Notes under the pieces: generated by a model | Told to the model about the DNA's origin: nothing | The model's input: the letters and a program-made list of their open reading frames with translations, nothing else | The model's database searches: none | Made by a program: the position numbers and the translations under genes | From: Paenibacillus qinlingensis | Lineage (GTDB): Bacteria; Bacillota; Bacilli; Paenibacillales; NBRC-103111 | Assembly (NCBI RefSeq): GCF_013204845.1 | Contig: NZ_JABMKY010000006.1 | Location: 1 to 64,000, forward strand | Reading direction: 5' to 3' | Length of the DNA stretch: 64,000 bases | Shown here: one piece after another, positions 17,441-27,000 of the stretch | Numbering within the stretch: position 1 is the first letter of the stretch | How the letters are laid out: each line of letters opens with the position of its first letter

Positions 17441-18442
17441 TCAGTTTCTGGATGCGTTTCGGCTCGCATTTAAGTGAAATAGTCCGCCATTGATGACGGA
17501 GACAGCGATCCGCGGCTTATGCTGCCAATCGATCTCTTCCAAGCGATTCCGACATTGAATTTCGATTTCGTCTCTTTTGTCAGGTTCTGCTGCAAGCAAT
17601 AGGCCGTTGTAGTAGCCCTCCACACGATCGATTTCACTGCGATGCCGGGCATTCGCCTCATCGGCCCAGCGGTGATCGTAGGTGCTGACTTTGCGCTCGA
17701 GCATCATCTCTAAGGCATTGATTGCCTTCGGGATGGAAATCGTGTCTGGCAAGATGTGACTATTCGCCGGGAGCTTTGGGGACAAACTTTTCGTAAGCAT
17801 TTGCTTATGAAAATGCTCGCGTATTTCACCAGTACCCAGCTGGATCGCAAGGGAATGAATTTCTGTCCGCTTCCGGTCACAGAGAAGCTCAACCTTGTAG
17901 TTCACACAGAGCCACGTATTGTAGACGAGAGAAGCATGATACGTAGCCCCCGTCGGAAAGGGCTCTTCGAATAAGTGAATGAATCGACCGCGTTCGCGAA
18001 CGATACCGAAGATTTGATCGAGTCGCCGACTGCCGAAGGTGACATCATCTTGTGGAATTCGCGCAGTGATGGTCGTCGGAACGAAGCCGAAATAACGCCC
18101 GAGTATGCTGTCGGGCGCACTGCCTGCAGGAGCACCAACACCGCCTGTGCCCGAAGGCCCATAACCGGTGGACGGAGGGCTTTGGACAGCGGTCACGGCC
18201 GCGGGTTTCGGTTTCGTTTCCAGCTTCATTTGCTCCGGATCGATTACGAATTTATACGTCATCGTTTCGGCAGCAGCGCCTGTTCGCTCAATGAAGCTCC
18301 AATAGTAGGGGCGGCCCGTCATTTCCCGATCTGCCTCGGGAGAGAGTTTAACCGTCACGGAGGCAGGTGTTTTCTCTAAAATCGTACAGTCGTAAGCCTC
18401 GAGAAAACGCATCACGAACGAGTGGATGTTTCGTTTATTCAT
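17441..18442 (-). CDS. yqhG: YqhG-family protein
   Basis: 333 residues, starting MNKRNIHSFVMRFLEAYDCT, as in B. subtilis YqhG. The N-terminal half covers beta-rich text with a G/P-rich low-complexity insert near 92-112. The C-terminal half is helical and charged, with RRLDQIFGIVRERGRFIHLFE in the middle. The molecular role is unknown. Its start overlaps the yqhH stop by 4 bp, the same gene pair as in B. subtilis, so a joint function with the helicase is likely. Confidence 0.85.
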   Translation of the reverse strand: MNKRNIHSFVMRFLEAYDCTILEKTPASVTVKLSPEADREMTGRPYYWSFIERTGAAAETMTYKFVIDPEQMKLETKPKPAAVTAVQSPPSTGYGPSGTGGVGAPAGSAPDSILGRYFGFVPTTITARIPQDDVTFGSRRLDQIFGIVRERGRFIHLFEEPFPTGATYHASLVYNTWLCVNYKVELLCDRKRTEIHSLAIQLGTGEIREHFHKQMLTKSLSPKLPANSHILPDTISIPKAINALEMMLERKVSTYDHRWADEANARHRSEIDRVEGYYNGLLLAAEPDKRDEIEIQCRNRLEEIDWQHKPRIAVSVINGGLFHLNASRNASRN

Positions 18443-20229
18443 GGGCCCACCTCCATACCTTGGGAACCACCGACAGCATCAAGGATGTCTTGGAACTTGG
18501 CGCCATATTGCGGATTTTGTTCAATTTCTTCTCTTACTTCGCTGATGGAATGTCCGAGTTCATCGATTTTACGGCGGATTTCCTCGCCGGAACCGGCTTC
18601 CATCACCATGCGGAACAGGGATGTTTCAAGCGAACCACGTTTCTCGATTTTCTCTAGAATCGTATCCAGTTGGCCAATAACTAACTCAAACATATTGATC
18701 TTCTCGTGCAAGAGCGAGAGGATATGTTCTTCGATCGTATTCCTTGTGGATAAGTTATAAATGTTTACGTCATGTGTTTGCCCAAGGCGATGAACCCGAC
18801 CGATCCGTTGTTCCACGCGCATAGGGTTCCACGGCAGATCGAAGTTGATCATGTTGTGGCAAAATTGCAGATTAATCCCCTCGCCGCCGGCCTCGGTGGC
18901 TATAAGAACTTGTACCCGATTTCGGAATAAATCCATCATCCAGTCTTTTTTGCCGCGATTCATGCCGCCGCGATAGGGGACTGCCGTTATTTTATGTTCC
19001 TTAAGATAGTTCAACAAATACTCTTGCGACGCCCGATACTCCGTGAAAATAATAACTTTATCATTGATGTCTTGAATGAGTCGCATCGTGGTTTCCGCTT
19101 TGCTATTGGACTTAATGCTGCGAATAAGCTCGACCAGCTCCCAAATTTTGGGGCGTACTGGCGAGTCCTCGGCTGTCTTTTTGAATAAATTGACCAATGT
19201 AATAAACACAGCGTCTCGCGAGCTGCACACTTCACGTTGCAGTGTGATCATAGACAGCATGGAGCTAAGATCGCCGCCACTTTCGGAATAGCGTGTTCGC
19301 ACGAAATTCGTAACCCCATCATAGAGCGCTTGCTCATCATCCGAGAGCGTGAGCGGGATATTACGCACTATCCGCTTCGTATAGTGAACCCCTCCGTCTC
19401 CCCGACGGTTGCGGATCATGACTTTAGAAAGCTCTTGCTGCAGCTGAATCTCATTCTTCGGTGTACGTTTGCCGACAACGAAGTTGCTCTTGAAGCTGTT
19501 CTGCCCGCCAAGCTGACCTGGCTTCAGCAGCGTAATCAGGTTGTAGAGCTCTTTGAGATCGTTCTGCACAGGCGTAGCTGTGAGGAGTAAGCAGTATTTT
19601 TTGCGCAGCTCGTTGACGAAGGTGTAGTTGGTTGTTTTTTTATTCTTCAACTTGTGCGCTTCATCGACGATGAGCATGTCGTATTCAAGGCCCATCACAA
19701 TCTCGCGATGCGGGTCCCTTTTGGCCGTATCCATAGAGGCTACGATAATGTCGGCTTGCTGCCACATGTAGGCTTTCTTATGCGCAACGGCAGGGATGCC
19801 GAATTTGGTATTCAATTCCCGAACCCATTGCAGCACAAGGGAAGCGGGTACAAGGATGAGCGTTTTGCGGACAAGCCCGCGAATCATGTATTCTTTTAAA
19901 ATTAAACCAGCTTCGATGGTCTTCCCAAGTCCAACCTCATCGGCCAAAATGGCTCGTCCACGCATCTCGTTGAGCACTCGTTTCGCTGTATCAATCTGAT
20001 GCGCCATAGGTTCTAGGGTCCCTAAGTGCGCAAGGCATTGCATATCATCAAACGTAGAAATAAGCCCCGATTCTTCTGATTCGTAGGCAAGCTGATATAA
20101 GGTCCAGTCATCCCAAGGACCTCCTCCACGTACACGATTGTCCAGCTCGGTAAACCAGTCCCTCTCAAAATGCATATCCAGCTGTTTATGAATGGGGCGA
20201 ATGTTCTCTTGCTGATCATGTTGACGCAT
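18439..20229 (-). CDS. yqhH: SNF2-family DEAD/DEAH helicase YqhH
   Basis: 596 residues. Motif I ADEVGLGKTIEAG is near 95-107, followed by Ia LVPASLVLQW, II VDEAHKLKN (DEAH), III LLTATPVQND, and V/VI TEAGGEGINLQFCHNMI and RVEQRIGRVHRLGQ. This is a complete SNF2/RapA-type double-stranded nucleic-acid translocase. A B. subtilis counterpart (yqhH) is known; its role is thought to be RapA/HepA-like, at RNA polymerase or DNA, but that is family knowledge. It is followed directly by yqhG with a 4-bp overlap and is divergent from lipM. Confidence 0.9.
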   Translation of the reverse strand: MRQHDQQENIRPIHKQLDMHFERDWFTELDNRVRGGGPWDDWTLYQLAYESEESGLISTFDDMQCLAHLGTLEPMAHQIDTAKRVLNEMRGRAILADEVGLGKTIEAGLILKEYMIRGLVRKTLILVPASLVLQWVRELNTKFGIPAVAHKKAYMWQQADIIVASMDTAKRDPHREIVMGLEYDMLIVDEAHKLKNKKTTNYTFVNELRKKYCLLLTATPVQNDLKELYNLITLLKPGQLGGQNSFKSNFVVGKRTPKNEIQLQQELSKVMIRNRRGDGGVHYTKRIVRNIPLTLSDDEQALYDGVTNFVRTRYSESGGDLSSMLSMITLQREVCSSRDAVFITLVNLFKKTAEDSPVRPKIWELVELIRSIKSNSKAETTMRLIQDINDKVIIFTEYRASQEYLLNYLKEHKITAVPYRGGMNRGKKDWMMDLFRNRVQVLIATEAGGEGINLQFCHNMINFDLPWNPMRVEQRIGRVHRLGQTHDVNIYNLSTRNTIEEHILSLLHEKINMFELVIGQLDTILEKIEKRGSLETSLFRMVMEAGSGEEIRRKIDELGHSISEVREEIEQNPQYGAKFQDILDAVGGSQGMEVGP

Positions 20230-20484
20230 GGCTGTGCCCTCCTAAAAGTTTTGCGTAGCAAAACTAGCCTCGTAAGCATATGCTACGTTCTCATACTGCG
20301 CCTACCCTCGCAAACGTCGCATACTTGTTAGTATGTCCAGAGAAGAATCTTTCATAACTTTTTCCATGTAAGAGTTTTACTTAGGGGTGTGGTCTCGGAG
20401 GTCGAATGCGGAACTTGAATATGCTATGATAGATGTTAGTTTTCGAGAAAGAGTGAAGTTCTACACGAAAGGAAGTTGAATGAG

Positions 20485-21324
20485 ATGACAGCTTGGCGAT
20501 TTATACATACAGGAGATCGTTCTCCTGCTGAAAATATGGCTTTAGATGAAGCAATACTTACCGCTCATAGTGAAGGCAAGGTTCCACCAACGGTTCGTTT
20601 CTATGGATGGAATCCAGCGACGTTATCGATTGGTTATTTTCAAAAAGCAGCAGAAGTGGATCAGGAAGCTGTAGCGAGCGAGGGAATTGGCTTCGTAAGA
20701 CGGCCTACTGGCGGACGAGCTGTGCTGCACGATAAAGAACTGACGTATAGTATCATCGTGGCTGAGGATTATCCAGGCATTCCCCGCAATGTAACGGAAG
20801 CTTATCGGGTTTTGAGTGAAGGGCTGTTGCAAGGTTTTCGCGCGCTAGGCCTTGCAGCAGAAATGGTGCAGCTGGCGAGTGATGAGGAAAAAGAGAAATA
20901 TGCTTCCGCTGGTTCTGCGGCATGCTTCGATTCACCTTCGTGGTACGAGTTGGTTGTAGAAGGTCGCAAAGTCGCTGGCAGTGCGCAGGTTCGTCAGAAA
21001 AATGTGGTTTTGCAGCATGGCTCGATCCTGCTGGATATGGATACGGATCAATTATTTCGGATGCTGCGCTTCTCGAATGAGAAGGTGGCCGATCGCATGA
21101 AACAAAGCTTTCTGAAGAAAGCGGTGGCGATTAATGAATTGCTGCGTGCGCAAGGGAAAAAGGAAGTGACGATTGGTGAAGTCGAAGAAGCGTTTCGACG
21201 TGAAATCGCCCTTGGACTGGGCGTCGATCTCGTCGAGTCGTCATTGACGGACTATGAGGTAGAACTTACGAATCGTCTGGTTGCCGAAAAATATGGCACG
21301 GATGAGTGGAATTTACGGCGCTAA
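20485..21324 (+). CDS. lipM: Octanoyltransferase LipM
   Basis: 279 residues from the ATG at 20485. A TTG three codons earlier lies too close to AAAGGAAG to be used. Family blocks are FVRRPTGGRAVLHDKELTYS, GSAACFDSPSWYELV with the acyl-accepting Cys at about 147, and GRKVAGSAQVR with the lysine. LipM moves octanoyl from acyl-carrier protein to the lipoyl domain of GcvH, the first step of lipoate synthesis. In B. subtilis lipM (yqhM) lies near yqhG/yqhH, so the neighbourhood is conserved. A terminator follows. Confidence 0.92.
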   Translation: MTAWRFIHTGDRSPAENMALDEAILTAHSEGKVPPTVRFYGWNPATLSIGYFQKAAEVDQEAVASEGIGFVRRPTGGRAVLHDKELTYSIIVAEDYPGIPRNVTEAYRVLSEGLLQGFRALGLAAEMVQLASDEEKEKYASAGSAACFDSPSWYELVVEGRKVAGSAQVRQKNVVLQHGSILLDMDTDQLFRMLRFSNEKVADRMKQSFLKKAVAINELLRAQGKKEVTIGEVEEAFRREIALGLGVDLVESSLTDYEVELTNRLVAEKYGTDEWNLRR

Positions 21325-21333
21325 CAGGATGTG

Positions 21334-21371
21334 GGTTGGTCAGGTAGAAATGCCTTGCCAACCTATTTTTT
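21334..21371 (+). terminator. Terminator after lipM
   Basis: GGTTGG pairs with CCAACC, extended by partly paired inner bases, and is followed by TATTTTTTG. Confidence 0.7.
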
Positions 21372-21379
21372 GTTTCGAT

Positions 21380-21393
21380 GGCAAGCGCTTACC
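21380..21393 (+). promoter_or_regulatory. Candidate catabolite-responsive element (cre)
   Basis: GGCAAGCGCTTACC matches 12 of 14 positions of TGNAAGCGCTNNCA. It is the first sequence after the lipM terminator and lies about 330 bp before the permease gene of the carbohydrate locus, in line with CcpA control. A role is inferred only. Confidence 0.4.
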
Positions 21394-21418
21394 TACCATC
21401 ATCTCTCTGCTAATTGGC

Positions 21419-21604
21419 TTTAGTCCGATATCTCCGAACTAAAACGAGGATTCCCCGGTGCAAAGAAGTAATAGTCAGATTCTGCCGAACTAATCCTGTC
21501 ATTTTATCCTGCGAGGCAAGTTTTATGTAATTTAGTTAGGCCATTTAGGACTATTCAGGATTTTTTAGCGCGAAGGGTGAGATTAGTTCGGTAATTTCGG
21601 ACTA
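21419..21604. repeat. Inverted-repeat-flanked intergenic element
   Basis: A hairpin at 21419-21442 (TTTAGTCCG...CGAACTAA) and one at 21582-21604 (ATTAGTTCGG...CGGACTA) are near inverted copies of each other, about 140 bp apart. Related fragments (CCGAACTAAT; TTTAGGACTATTC) lie between. This looks like a small non-coding repeat unit rather than a gene region. No open frame of note is present. Confidence 0.5.
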
Positions 21605-21679
21605 CTCGGTGCGTTAGTGAGGCTCATCCATCTCTTACCCGCATATACCCGAATCGTGTGTATTGAATGAACTTTCCTC

Positions 21680-21693
21680 ACACTTTAAAGTGT
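21680..21693. promoter_or_regulatory. 14-bp perfect palindrome before the permease gene
   Basis: ACACTTTAAAGTGT is a perfect palindrome 34 bp before the ATG of the permease, within its likely leader or promoter region. It could be an operator. No protein is known for it here. Confidence 0.35.
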
Positions 21694-21726
21694 AACCATA
21701 CCCTAAGAAGTGGATGGAGGAGTCCA

Positions 21727-22599
21727 ATGAGAGCATCACCTGGAGAGAAAGTATTTTATGCAATGAATTATATGGTGCTAACCATCATCGGGATATCGTG
21801 TGTGTTACCGTTGATCCATTTGTTGGCCATATCATTTAGTGATCAGCCAGCTGTCATTTCGGGACATGTTGGCTTATGGCCGGTAGGCTGGAATGTGGAA
21901 TCGTACCGATTATTAATTAAGGGAACGCAAGTTTTACCAGCTTTTGGGAACAGTGTCAAGATCATGGTAGTCGGGACCCTATTAAGTATCTTGTTCACGA
22001 TTTTCGCGGCGTACCCGCTGTCCAAGCGGTATTTCTATGCTAGAAGATCTTTCACGCTGATGATGATCTTCACCATGCTGTTTAGTGCCGGATTAATTCC
22101 CAATTACTTGTTAGTTAAACAGCTAGGCATGGTGAATACGTATTGGTCGCTTTGGCTGCCTGGGCTTATTAGTGTGTATAATACGTTGGTTTTAAAAGCT
22201 TTCTTCGAGAATATTCCTGCGGAGTTGGATGAAGCAGCAAGAATGGATGGCTGTAATGAATGGCGGCTAATCGCCAAGATTTATTTGCCGCTCGCGATGC
22301 CTGCTATCGCAACACTGATCTTGTTCTACGCGGTAGGTTACTGGAACATGTTCCAGAATGTCCTCATCTATATTAACTCACCGCTGAAACAGAATTTAAC
22401 GGTTATCGTCCAACAAATGATTATGAACAGTATGATCTCTGTTGATCAGTATCTGCGGCCAGAAGAAGCGATTCAAGTGACACCAGAATCTATCAAGTCA
22501 TCAGGTGTCATCGTCATGATTCTCCCCATGTTGATTGTGTATCCATTTGTTCAGAAGCACTTCGTGAAAGGCGTCATGATAGGCTCGGTCAAAGGGTAA
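21727..22599 (+). CDS. Carbohydrate ABC transporter permease (LplC/YtcP type)
   Basis: 290 residues from the ATG at 21727, which has TGGAGGAG upstream; the frame is open to 21667 but without a site. Six membrane helices are present, and the permease EAA loop reads ELDEAARMDGCNEWRLIAKIYLPL near 180-205. The N-terminus SPGEKVFYAMNYMVLTII is typical of the LplC half of the LplABC group. It would import an oligosaccharide with the partner permease at 27001. The gene order (C-permease, binding protein, regulator, B-permease) is unusual, since the two permeases are normally adjacent. No ATPase gene is present. Confidence 0.88.
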   Translation: MRASPGEKVFYAMNYMVLTIIGISCVLPLIHLLAISFSDQPAVISGHVGLWPVGWNVESYRLLIKGTQVLPAFGNSVKIMVVGTLLSILFTIFAAYPLSKRYFYARRSFTLMMIFTMLFSAGLIPNYLLVKQLGMVNTYWSLWLPGLISVYNTLVLKAFFENIPAELDEAARMDGCNEWRLIAKIYLPLAMPAIATLILFYAVGYWNMFQNVLIYINSPLKQNLTVIVQQMIMNSMISVDQYLRPEEAIQVTPESIKSSGVIVMILPMLIVYPFVQKHFVKGVMIGSVKG

Positions 22600-22771
22600 A
22601 GAAACCCGAAATAGGCATATCGCTGAAAAAGGTATATCCCCTAGAACGAGGCTATACAGAGATTCTTGTATATTGCTGATAAGGTTCTTGCAGGGCTACA
22701 TTGAGGGCAAGCGAACCGCATCGGTGATCCCGATGATCACATGGTCGTATATTCTCGAGGAGGTCATAAGA

Positions 22772-24436
22772 ATGAAAAAGAGATTACTCGTTGTTTCCAC
22801 TGTAGCTGTTGCGTTAGCGTCCATAAGTTTACTTGCTGCGTGCAGTAAGAGTGAGGATGGTACAAGCACGGCAACATCCACAGGCGCGGCAAGCACACAG
22901 GCTACTAAAGCTCCTGAGAAGAGGGGCAAGATCACGACCTCGATTTACGATCGGGGAAATATGGTGCCAGAAGAAGGTACGCTGGACAAAAACCGTTGGA
23001 CAGATTGGATTAATAAGAATAGCCCTGTCGATGTGACATTCATCCCGATTCCACGTTCCAAACCAGAGGATAAACTGAATGTTATGTTTGCTTCCGGAGA
23101 GGCCCCTGATTTAATTCAAGATTATGATGGTAAAAATCGCAGTTCTTGGTATGAATCCAAGCAATTATTGCCTTTGGATGATTTAATTGAGAAGAATAGC
23201 GTAGAGTTCAAAGCGTTGCTGGCTAAAAATCCACTTCTGAAGAAATTTGGCACACGTTCAGACGGGAAGCTCTATGATATCGCGGTCCTTGCGAAGCTGG
23301 ATGTGAACTGGGTGTATTTGGTTCGTACGGATTGGCTGAAGAAGTTGGGCTTGGAAGCTCCCAAAACGACGGATGATCTCTTTGCCGTTGCGAAAGCTTT
23401 TACGGAGAAAGATCCGGACGGCAATGGCAAGAACGATACGTACGGTATTTCGCTTGGCGGCGGCTATAACAACAAGGTTATTGACTTCATGTTCGGCGTG
23501 CCCGTATTCTCCAATTACAATTTGAAAGACGGGAATTTGCAATATGCTTGGGAGAATCAGCTAGCAGGCCTCACATTTAAGAAGAAGTTATTCCAAGAAA
23601 ATATCATTGATAAAGATTTCGCTGCGGATACCACGGGGGACAAGGCGAAGCGGGATTTCTTAAACGGAAAACTTGGCTTCTATGTGGGGGCATTGCCGAG
23701 TACAATCGAGATGGAAACGTTGATGAAAAATGATCCCAATGCGACGTTGTCCCCAATCGTGCTTCCGAAGAGTTCGTTCGGGCAATTCAGTCCTCCACTT
23801 ACTTCACCTGTGCAAAATGCCGCTGTAGTGAATGCGAAAGCCAAAGATCCAGTCGCTGTTATTAAATATCTCGATTTCTTAACCAGAGAAAATTCGGTTA
23901 AAGCTTTGAAATGGGGTATTGAAGGGGAGCACTACAAGCTGGATGCGAAGGGCTGCCCGCAAGTAATTGACCCTGACAAGAACAAGAAGGAACGCAGCTA
24001 TGCAGGGGATTACGGTATGATCATGTCATCGCTTCCAGGCCTGCCAAGTTGCGATACTAGAATTGATCAATTAAGCGACAGTAAACCAGCAGAAAAAGAG
24101 ATTAAACGTATTCTGACAGAAGCGCGTCAGTTGTATCTCGCTCCTGAGCGCCCTCAATCCGGCTTCTTCCTGGATGTACCTTCCAGTCCCAAAGATTTGG
24201 ATATGATTGTACAAAGCGTGCCTAACACACAAATTGCTGCCGCGAAAATTGGTACGCCGGATGAGTTTGTCAAAGCGATCGTAACACCAGCTATTTCTGC
24301 CGAACAAGCGATCAAAACTTCGCAGGATATTTGGAATAAAGCAGGTGGCACCAAAGTTGATGAATGGTTCCAAAATTGGTATAAAACGAATAAAGAGAAA
24401 GCCATTCTAGTTACGGATATCTATAACTTGAAATAA
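22772..24436 (+). CDS. ABC transporter substrate-binding lipoprotein (LplA type)
   Basis: 554 residues from the ATG at 22772, preceded by GAGGAGG; earlier in-frame codons back to 22673 are not credible. Signal peptide MKKRLLVVSTVAVALASISL runs into lipobox LAAC with lipid-bearing Cys24. A T/S/A-rich spacer and a type-1 sugar-binding fold follow. NKNDTYG-like DPDGNGKNDTYGISL is a calcium-binding loop usual in this group. It would capture an oligosaccharide outside the membrane for the 21727 and 27001 permeases. A terminator follows. Confidence 0.9.
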   Translation: MKKRLLVVSTVAVALASISLLAACSKSEDGTSTATSTGAASTQATKAPEKRGKITTSIYDRGNMVPEEGTLDKNRWTDWINKNSPVDVTFIPIPRSKPEDKLNVMFASGEAPDLIQDYDGKNRSSWYESKQLLPLDDLIEKNSVEFKALLAKNPLLKKFGTRSDGKLYDIAVLAKLDVNWVYLVRTDWLKKLGLEAPKTTDDLFAVAKAFTEKDPDGNGKNDTYGISLGGGYNNKVIDFMFGVPVFSNYNLKDGNLQYAWENQLAGLTFKKKLFQENIIDKDFAADTTGDKAKRDFLNGKLGFYVGALPSTIEMETLMKNDPNATLSPIVLPKSSFGQFSPPLTSPVQNAAVVNAKAKDPVAVIKYLDFLTRENSVKALKWGIEGEHYKLDAKGCPQVIDPDKNKKERSYAGDYGMIMSSLPGLPSCDTRIDQLSDSKPAEKEIKRILTEARQLYLAPERPQSGFFLDVPSSPKDLDMIVQSVPNTQIAAAKIGTPDEFVKAIVTPAISAEQAIKTSQDIWNKAGGTKVDEWFQNWYKTNKEKAILVTDIYNLK

Positions 24437-24450
24437 TCCATATTTCATTG

Positions 24451-24489
24451 AAGATCGGACAGAGAATAACGCTCTGTTCCGGTCTTTTT
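24451..24489 (+). terminator. Terminator after the binding-protein gene
   Basis: AAGATCGGACAGAG and CTCTGTTCCGGTCTTTTT form a stem with one bulge around AATAACG, followed by five T. Confidence 0.85.
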
Positions 24490-24596
24490 GTCATGCTGCA
24501 GGAAAATTGTATATCGCTGAAAATAGCGTATGGGCAAGCCGATTAGATCAAGGTACAATGAATGCTACCAGCCCTACATCGAAGGAGTAGTGTGTC

Positions 24597-26828
24597 ATGC
24601 AGACAAAGAAGAACTGGTTTAATCGGCTACTCATTTCGTATATTCCTGTGTTCGTAATCATCGTCTTCCTGTTATCTGGATTGTTCTTCGTGTTCACCAA
24701 TTATATGACGCAAAGCCAATCGAACAAGACCAACGACATCTTCATGCAGCAAGCGCTTGGTAATCTGGATCGCACGCTAAAGCAAATTGATCAAGGGGTA
24801 TTGCGAGAACTCAATTATAACGATGGATTGAATGGATTTTATTTTGCAGCAGAAGGGGAACGTTATAACGGTTTAGCGCTTCCTGCGTCCAAGCTGGAGC
24901 AGTTGCTTTCGGGTTATCCCGAAATTGACTCTGCCTATTTATATCGTAACACGGATGGTAAAGTCCTAAGCCGAAGTCTGATCGTTCCCTCTGAGCTGTT
25001 TGGAGATGCCGAATTTATTCAACGCATGGCGAAAAGTGGTGCGCCAGCGGAATGGCTTCCCGTGCGCAGTTACACGGAATATACAGGCGAGAGCCCGCGA
25101 AACGTTATCAGCCTTGTACGAAGAGCACCTCTCCTAACGGGAGATAAAGGATTTATTGTCATCAACGTAAATGTGGAGTATATCGGCAAAATGATTGATG
25201 CCATGGCGTATTCCCAGTACAGTTTTATTCAAGTGTTGGATGCCAATGGTGTTGCGTTTAATCGTGCAGGCAAATTGTTGGGGACTGCAACTTCGTTACA
25301 GTCAGGCGTTATGACATCTCCCTATACGGGATGGGTTATGCAAATTGGCTTGAAAGAAGGCGGATTTACGTATCTGTTCTCCAGCTTATATATTTTATGG
25401 GTATTAATTACGATCGTGATGTTGGTCGTTGGTGTATGGTGGATCATCCGTGTATCGAAGCATCATTACAGGCCAGTAGAATCCATTTTGCAACAAGTGA
25501 GGACGGGAGCCCTTCAAAAAGGTACGGACAAACATTCAAAAGGACAGGATGAGTTTCATTTTATCCAAAATGCCATTACCGAACTCATTGATCAATCTAA
25601 TGAATTTAGGCAGAAGCACAGACAAGATATGGTGTATCGAAAGCAGGTTTTATTTACAGATTTGCTCCAAGGCAGTAAATCCTACACACCGGAAGCTTGG
25701 CAGGAGCAGTTAGCCGCCTACAGAATACCCACTCCATATATGGGAATGCAGATGGCTGTCATTGAAGTGGATAAATTTCAGCAGTTTTGCGAGATGTACA
25801 ATCAGCGTGACCAAATCTTGCTTAAATTTGCACTCAAAAGTGTCACAGGTGAGATTGCGGAAAAGCATGGGTTGGCTGCTTGGGGAGAATGGATTGATAA
25901 CGATCGTCTAGGTGTCCTCTTGTTTCTAAGGGAAACAGCGGATGGACATGCGACCAAAGTGGTGTTGGAAGAGATGCATCAATGGGTGAATGATCATTTG
26001 CATTTTACTGTAACAACGGGCTTAAGTTCGCTTGCTGGACAGTCGGAGGATGTCCCATTGGCTTATGAAGAAGCGGTTACATCGTTAAAATATAAGACAG
26101 TTCTAGGGTTAAGCCGCGTCATTTACTTCCCAGATGTGAGAACGAAGATTGATAGTGACGTGTATAATCGCTTGCAGAATGTACGTGGCATTGTCATTAT
26201 GTTCAAGCAAGGAAACGGGGAATGGCGTACGGCTTTCCATAGTCTGATTGCTAATTTACGGGATGAACATGCCGTGAAGGACGATATTGTCATTACGATG
26301 GAATACTTCAACTATCAATTGAATCAATCCATGAAGGAACTGAATGCGGCCTATAAGGGGCATTGGGAGACGGAAGCTTATCCAGCTTTGTTATTGATTT
26401 TGGATCATTATGAGTTGTTGGATGAACTAGCAGATCATTACCTGAAGCTTCTGGATCAAGAATACAGTCATCTTACCCACATTCATGAAAGCAGCTCAAA
26501 TCGGTCGTTGATTCGGCAAATCCAGAAATTTATTGATGAGCATCTCGTCAATCCGGATTTATCGTTGAATATGATCGGAGAAGCATTCGATATGAATGAT
26601 AAACAAGTCAGCCAATTAATTAAGCAAGAGCTGGGCGAGAAGTTCGTTGATTACTTGGCGCGCCTGCGCATTCAATTCGCGAAGCGTTTGTTGGAAGACA
26701 CCGATGAGTCCATTCAATCCATCTCGTTAAAAGTGGGCTATATCCATTCGTTGTCTTTCATTCGTATGTTTAAGAAGATGATGCAGATGACACCTGGTGA
26801 TTACCGCAAGTTGAATCGGTCGTCCTAA
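24597..26828 (+). CDS. Membrane-bound AraC-family transcriptional regulator
   Basis: 743 residues. Helix TM1 at ~12-34 and TM2 at ~265-285 enclose an extracytoplasmic ~230-residue Cache-like sensor. A cytoplasmic region of ~300 residues follows, then a C-terminal AraC DNA-binding domain of about 90 residues with LSLNMIGEAFDMNDKQVSQL and DESIQSISLKVGYIHSLSFI, ending MTPGDYRKL. This one-piece sensor-regulator is common in Paenibacillus and sits between the transport genes it should control. It probably senses the oligosaccharide or its binding protein outside the membrane and activates 21727-30186; that is inference. A terminator follows. Confidence 0.88.
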   Translation: MQTKKNWFNRLLISYIPVFVIIVFLLSGLFFVFTNYMTQSQSNKTNDIFMQQALGNLDRTLKQIDQGVLRELNYNDGLNGFYFAAEGERYNGLALPASKLEQLLSGYPEIDSAYLYRNTDGKVLSRSLIVPSELFGDAEFIQRMAKSGAPAEWLPVRSYTEYTGESPRNVISLVRRAPLLTGDKGFIVINVNVEYIGKMIDAMAYSQYSFIQVLDANGVAFNRAGKLLGTATSLQSGVMTSPYTGWVMQIGLKEGGFTYLFSSLYILWVLITIVMLVVGVWWIIRVSKHHYRPVESILQQVRTGALQKGTDKHSKGQDEFHFIQNAITELIDQSNEFRQKHRQDMVYRKQVLFTDLLQGSKSYTPEAWQEQLAAYRIPTPYMGMQMAVIEVDKFQQFCEMYNQRDQILLKFALKSVTGEIAEKHGLAAWGEWIDNDRLGVLLFLRETADGHATKVVLEEMHQWVNDHLHFTVTTGLSSLAGQSEDVPLAYEEAVTSLKYKTVLGLSRVIYFPDVRTKIDSDVYNRLQNVRGIVIMFKQGNGEWRTAFHSLIANLRDEHAVKDDIVITMEYFNYQLNQSMKELNAAYKGHWETEAYPALLLILDHYELLDELADHYLKLLDQEYSHLTHIHESSSNRSLIRQIQKFIDEHLVNPDLSLNMIGEAFDMNDKQVSQLIKQELGEKFVDYLARLRIQFAKRLLEDTDESIQSISLKVGYIHSLSFIRMFKKMMQMTPGDYRKLNRSS

Positions 26829-26851
26829 TACTCGTAAAAGCTTATAAAGCT

Positions 26852-26886
26852 AAAAGCATTCACCTATGGGAGGTGGGTGCTTTTTT
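26852..26886 (+). terminator. Terminator after the AraC regulator
   Basis: AAAAGCATTCACCT pairs with AGGTGGGTGCTTTTTT around ATGGG, with a T run. Confidence 0.85.
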
Positions 26887-27000
26887 CATGTAACTACGCA
26901 CGCATATACTGGATTCTTGTGTATTGTGAATAGGCCAGAGCACCCGTAAAGTAGGGGGAGTTGATGAGCGATTTTGCATGAGTGAAAGGAGTAATTGAAG

